From an uncultured Gammaproteobacteria bacterium (lineage in GTDB: Bacteria > Pseudomonadota > Gammaproteobacteria > GCA-2729495): a DNA stretch of 8,538 bases. The notes under the pieces were generated by a model. That model saw only the letters and a list, made by a program, of their open reading frames with translations, ran no database searches and was not told where the DNA came from. The DNA lies in NCBI GenBank assembly GCA_947258805.1, contig CAMYJV010000116.1:1-8538 (forward strand), in the 5' to 3' direction. This document shows, one piece after another, positions 6,227 through 8,538 of this stretch; positions within the stretch are counted from its first letter, which is position 1, and each line of letters opens with the position of its first letter. The position numbers were made by a program, and so were the translations under genes.

Positions 6227-7269
6227 TGCGGCGGAAAATATGGTGGCCGGCAATGGCCATCCTGATTGCGTTGGGGGTGACTCCGGCATCGGCTGCCCAG
6301 TTCAAACTGGCTACCGTTGCGCCCGAAGGATCGCAATGGATGACGGAACTACGCGCCGGCGCCGATGAGCTGCGTGACAAGACCGACGGTCGGGTAACAC
6401 TCAAGTTCTACACCGGCGGCGTGATGGGTAACGACAAAAAGGTGCTGCGCAAAATGCGCATCGGCCAGATCAACGGCGGCGCCTTTACATCCAGCGGCCT
6501 GTCCGAGCGTTACCGGGACGTCATGATCTACGGCATTCCCCTCGCATTTCGCGATCAGGCGGAGGTGGACTACGTTCGCGAACGTATGGATGCAACGCTG
6601 TCGCAGGGCCTCGAACAGGCTGGCCTGGTCGTACTGGGTTTCGCCGGCGGAGGGTTTGCGAAGCTGATGGGCGGCGAGCCCGTGACCTCCATCGATGAAC
6701 TGCGCGGTCGCAAGATCTGGGTGCCGGAAGGCGACCAGGTGACGTATGCCAGCCTGAATCAGTTGTCACTGTCACCCGTCGTATTGCCCATGACCGACGT
6801 ACTGACGGGGCTGCAGACCGGCCTGATCGATTTCATCGCCACGCCACCTGTTGCCGCAGTGCTGTTGCAGTGGTACACAAAGGTCGACTACATCATCGAT
6901 GTGCCCATCGCTTACACCATTGGTGTGCTGGTCATCGACGAGAAGCCCTTCAGCAAACTCAGCGGTGAAGACCAGTCGCTGTTCCGCGAAGTCATGGGCC
7001 GTGCCTACGATCGCGTGGATGCTGCAAGCCGGACAGACAACGTGTCGGCGGGCGCAGCGCTGGTGGAAAACGGGCTGCGCGTCGTGCAGCCCGTTGACAA
7101 CGAGCGCAGTCGCTGGGATGAGCTGGGCCGCGATCTGCGCCGACAACTCGCCGCTGACGGCGTCGTGTCTGCCGAAATCGTGGCGGAGCTGGACGGGTAT
7201 ATCGACGCGTATCGTAACGGCGGCGTTGCGCCGGTGCCGGAGCAGGCTGCGGTGCGGCTGCCGGAGTGA
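6226..7269 (+). CDS. TRAP transporter substrate-binding protein, DctP/TatP type
   Basis: This 347-aa periplasmic receptor of a TRAP transporter has a Sec signal peptide (MRRKIWWPAMAILIALGV, cleavage probably after the ASA at 21-23). The DctP fold follows: FKLATVAPEGSQW, then RVTLKFYTGGVMGNDKKVL and the hinge region DELRGRKIWVPEGD. The residue that is normally the substrate carboxylate-binding Arg (LRVP in sialic-acid SiaP) is W165 here, and the usual GQENP is IATPP. Both fit the TatT-linked receptor subgroup and argue against a simple carboxylate ligand. GAGG 8 nt upstream supports the ATG. The gene overlaps the small-permease gene by 4 bp. Family is near certain; ligand is unknown, and a hydrophobic compound is inferred from TatT. 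Confidence 0.93.
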   Translation: MRRKIWWPAMAILIALGVTPASAAQFKLATVAPEGSQWMTELRAGADELRDKTDGRVTLKFYTGGVMGNDKKVLRKMRIGQINGGAFTSSGLSERYRDVMIYGIPLAFRDQAEVDYVRERMDATLSQGLEQAGLVVLGFAGGGFAKLMGGEPVTSIDELRGRKIWVPEGDQVTYASLNQLSLSPVVLPMTDVLTGLQTGLIDFIATPPVAAVLLQWYTKVDYIIDVPIAYTIGVLVIDEKPFSKLSGEDQSLFREVMGRAYDRVDAASRTDNVSAGAALVENGLRVVQPVDNERSRWDELGRDLRRQLAADGVVSAEIVAELDGYIDAYRNGGVAPVPEQAAVRLPE

Positions 7270-7784
7270 GCATTACCGGGCGCAGTGCCGCCTGGCTCGA
7301 CCGGGCCGATCGGCTCGGCAGAGGCCTCGAGAACCTGTTGCTGGCCGGGTTGCTGCTGGCAATGCTGCTGCTGGCCGGTGCGCAGATCCTGCTGCGCAAT
7401 CTCGGCGAGGGCGGCGTTCCCTGGGCCGATGAGGCCCTGCGGATCATGGTGCTGTGGCTGGCCATGCTGGGCGCGGTGGCGGCCAGCCGCGATAATCGGC
7501 ATATCGCCATCGACGCACTGGCCAGGCTTCTGCCTGCCCGTTTGCAGGCATTAACCGGTGCCATCATCGCGGCGTTGACAGCAACCATATGCCTGCTGAT
7601 CGGCTGGCACGCCTTCGAGTTTGTCGGCGAGTCGCGTGAATTCGGCGACAAGCTGCTTGGGGAGCTCCCGGCCTGGCCCTTTCAGTCGATTCTGCCGGTG
7701 GCCTTTGCGCTGATCGGCTATCGCTATGTGATCCTGAGCCTCAGGCAGTTGCGTACCCTCGTGGCGGGGGAACCCGCTCAGTGA
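7266..7784 (+). CDS. TRAP transporter small permease, DctQ/TatQ type
   Basis: This 172-aa inner-membrane protein is the four-helix subunit that forms a heterodimer with the large permease. Predicted helices lie at about 22-43, 57-74, 95-116 and 139-158. The DctQ signature is complete: R44-N45, W53 with E56, W64, GAVAASR (69-75) and HIAID (79-83). The GTG start at 7266 overlaps the stop of the receptor gene (GTGA), implying translational coupling. The Shine-Dalgarno is poor (a GGAG overlaps the start codon itself), and no better in-frame start is near the first helix. DctQ and DctM are separate here rather than fused. Confidence 0.92.
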   Translation: MSITGRSAAWLDRADRLGRGLENLLLAGLLLAMLLLAGAQILLRNLGEGGVPWADEALRIMVLWLAMLGAVAASRDNRHIAIDALARLLPARLQALTGAIIAALTATICLLIGWHAFEFVGESREFGDKLLGELPAWPFQSILPVAFALIGYRYVILSLRQLRTLVAGEPAQ

Positions 7785-8538
7785 TTCTGACCGGCGCGGT
7801 GCTGATTCTGCTGGCGGTGCTCGGCATGCCGCTGTTCGCGGTGATTGCCGCCAGCGCAATGCTGGGTTTTCAGCGCAGCGAGATTCCGCTGTCCGTGGTG
7901 CCCATCGAAATTTTCGGCATCGCGGAGATGCCGATCCTGTTGGCAATCCCGCTGTTTACCTTTGCCGGTTACGTGCTGAGCGAAAGCCGGGCACCCGCAC
8001 GCCTGGTGCGGGTCACGCAGGCGCTGCTGGGCTGGTTGCCCGGGGGCCTGGCCATCGTGTCCATCGCCGCCTGCGCCTTGTTTACGGCCTTCACCGGCGC
8101 GTCCGGGGTCACCATTATCGCGCTCGGCGCGCTGCTGTATCCGGCGCTGGTGCAGGCCGGATACCAGGAACGCTTTACGCTGGGCCTGGTTACAGCCGCC
8201 GGGAGTCTCGGGCTGCTGTTCGTGCCGTCGCTGCCACTGATTCTTTACGGTGTGGTAGCCGAGGTCTCGATCGATGACCTGTTCACCGCCGGCATTGCCC
8301 CGGGCCTGGTGATGATGGTGATCCTGTCGGGCTACTGTCTCTGGCTCTATCGGGGCCAGCGTCAGCCGCTGGCGAATTTTTCATTTCGTGAGCTCGGTGC
8401 CGCGTTGTGGGATTCGGCCTGGGAAATCCCTCTGCCGATCGTGGTGCTGGGCGGAATTTATTCAGGATTGCTGGCGGTATCGGAGGCAGCTGCGGTGACG
8501 GCGCTGTACGTGCTGTTTGTAGAGATGATCGTGCATCG
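7781..8538 (+). CDS. TRAP transporter large permease, DctM/TatM type, truncated by window end
   Basis: This gene starts with GTG at 7781, overlapping the small-permease stop as GTGA, with GGGGGAA 8 nt upstream. About 252 codons are open to the window edge; the family is usually near 430 aa, so the C-terminal part is missing. The protein is strongly hydrophobic with many membrane segments. Motifs include PILLAIPLFTFAGYVLSE, GWLPGGLAIVSI, FTGASGVT (104-111), then GSLGLLFVPSLPLILYG and VSIDDLFTAGIAPG. DctM proteins form the transport domain that uses a sodium or other cation gradient to import substrate released by the periplasmic receptor. The GASGVT segment replaces the GSAVAD of sialate-type DctM proteins, placing it in a divergent branch that fits the TatT/TatP partners. 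Confidence 0.92.
   Translation, partial: MILTGAVLILLAVLGMPLFAVIAASAMLGFQRSEIPLSVVPIEIFGIAEMPILLAIPLFTFAGYVLSESRAPARLVRVTQALLGWLPGGLAIVSIAACALFTAFTGASGVTIIALGALLYPALVQAGYQERFTLGLVTAAGSLGLLFVPSLPLILYGVVAEVSIDDLFTAGIAPGLVMMVILSGYCLWLYRGQRQPLANFSFRELGAALWDSAWEIPLPIVVLGGIYSGLLAVSEAAAVTALYVLFVEMIVH

Noticed and set aside
1..8538. CRISPR arrays, insertion sequences, integrase genes, tRNA or rRNA genes
   Set aside because: I looked for spaced direct repeats, transposase or integrase motifs and cloverleaf or rRNA sequence and saw none.

Overview
The window looks like a chromosomal segment of a high-GC proteobacterium, most likely a gammaproteobacterium. The evidence is the intact ffh-rpsP-rimM-trmD-rplS block, proteins that read closely like the Escherichia coli family members, a CorB-type CNNM protein beside ffh, and GTG/TTG start use. 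I cannot name a genus. A free-living, possibly marine lineage is a guess from the TRAP transporter.

Layout. The left edge (1-309, +) is the C-terminal end of RadA/Sms, a recombination branch-migration protein. It converges on a CNNM/CorB-type membrane protein (322-1623, -) across a 12-bp gap that holds a perfect palindrome. A roughly 190-bp divergent region separates that gene from ffh (1812-3161, +), the SRP54 GTPase. A plausible sigma70 promoter at 3173-3200 then opens the classic trmD operon: rpsP (S16), rimM (16S maturation factor), trmD (tRNA m1G37 methyltransferase) and rplS (L19). The operon leader carries a GC-rich stem-loop followed by T5, and rimM has no evident Shine-Dalgarno, which fits the known uneven output of this operon.

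Immediately downstream on the same strand, after a 59-bp hairpin-rich gap, lies an accessory cluster: a TatT-family lipoprotein (5296-6168), a DctP/TatP-type periplasmic binding protein (6226-7269), a DctQ/TatQ small permease (7266-7784) and a DctM/TatM large permease (7781 to the window end, truncated). The last three are joined by 4-bp GTGA overlaps. Together they form a TRAP transporter with the TatT extension first described in Treponema pallidum. The lipoprotein would bind substrate or the solute-binding protein in the periplasm, TatP would deliver substrate, and TatQM would import it with a cation gradient.

The most notable observations are in this cluster. TatP has a Trp where carboxylate-binding TRAP receptors have their near-invariant Arg, so the substrate is probably not a simple carboxylate. 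The tatT-tatP gap carries six GAACA units and a 12-bp palindrome. I saw no tRNA, rRNA, CRISPR array, insertion sequence or integrase.
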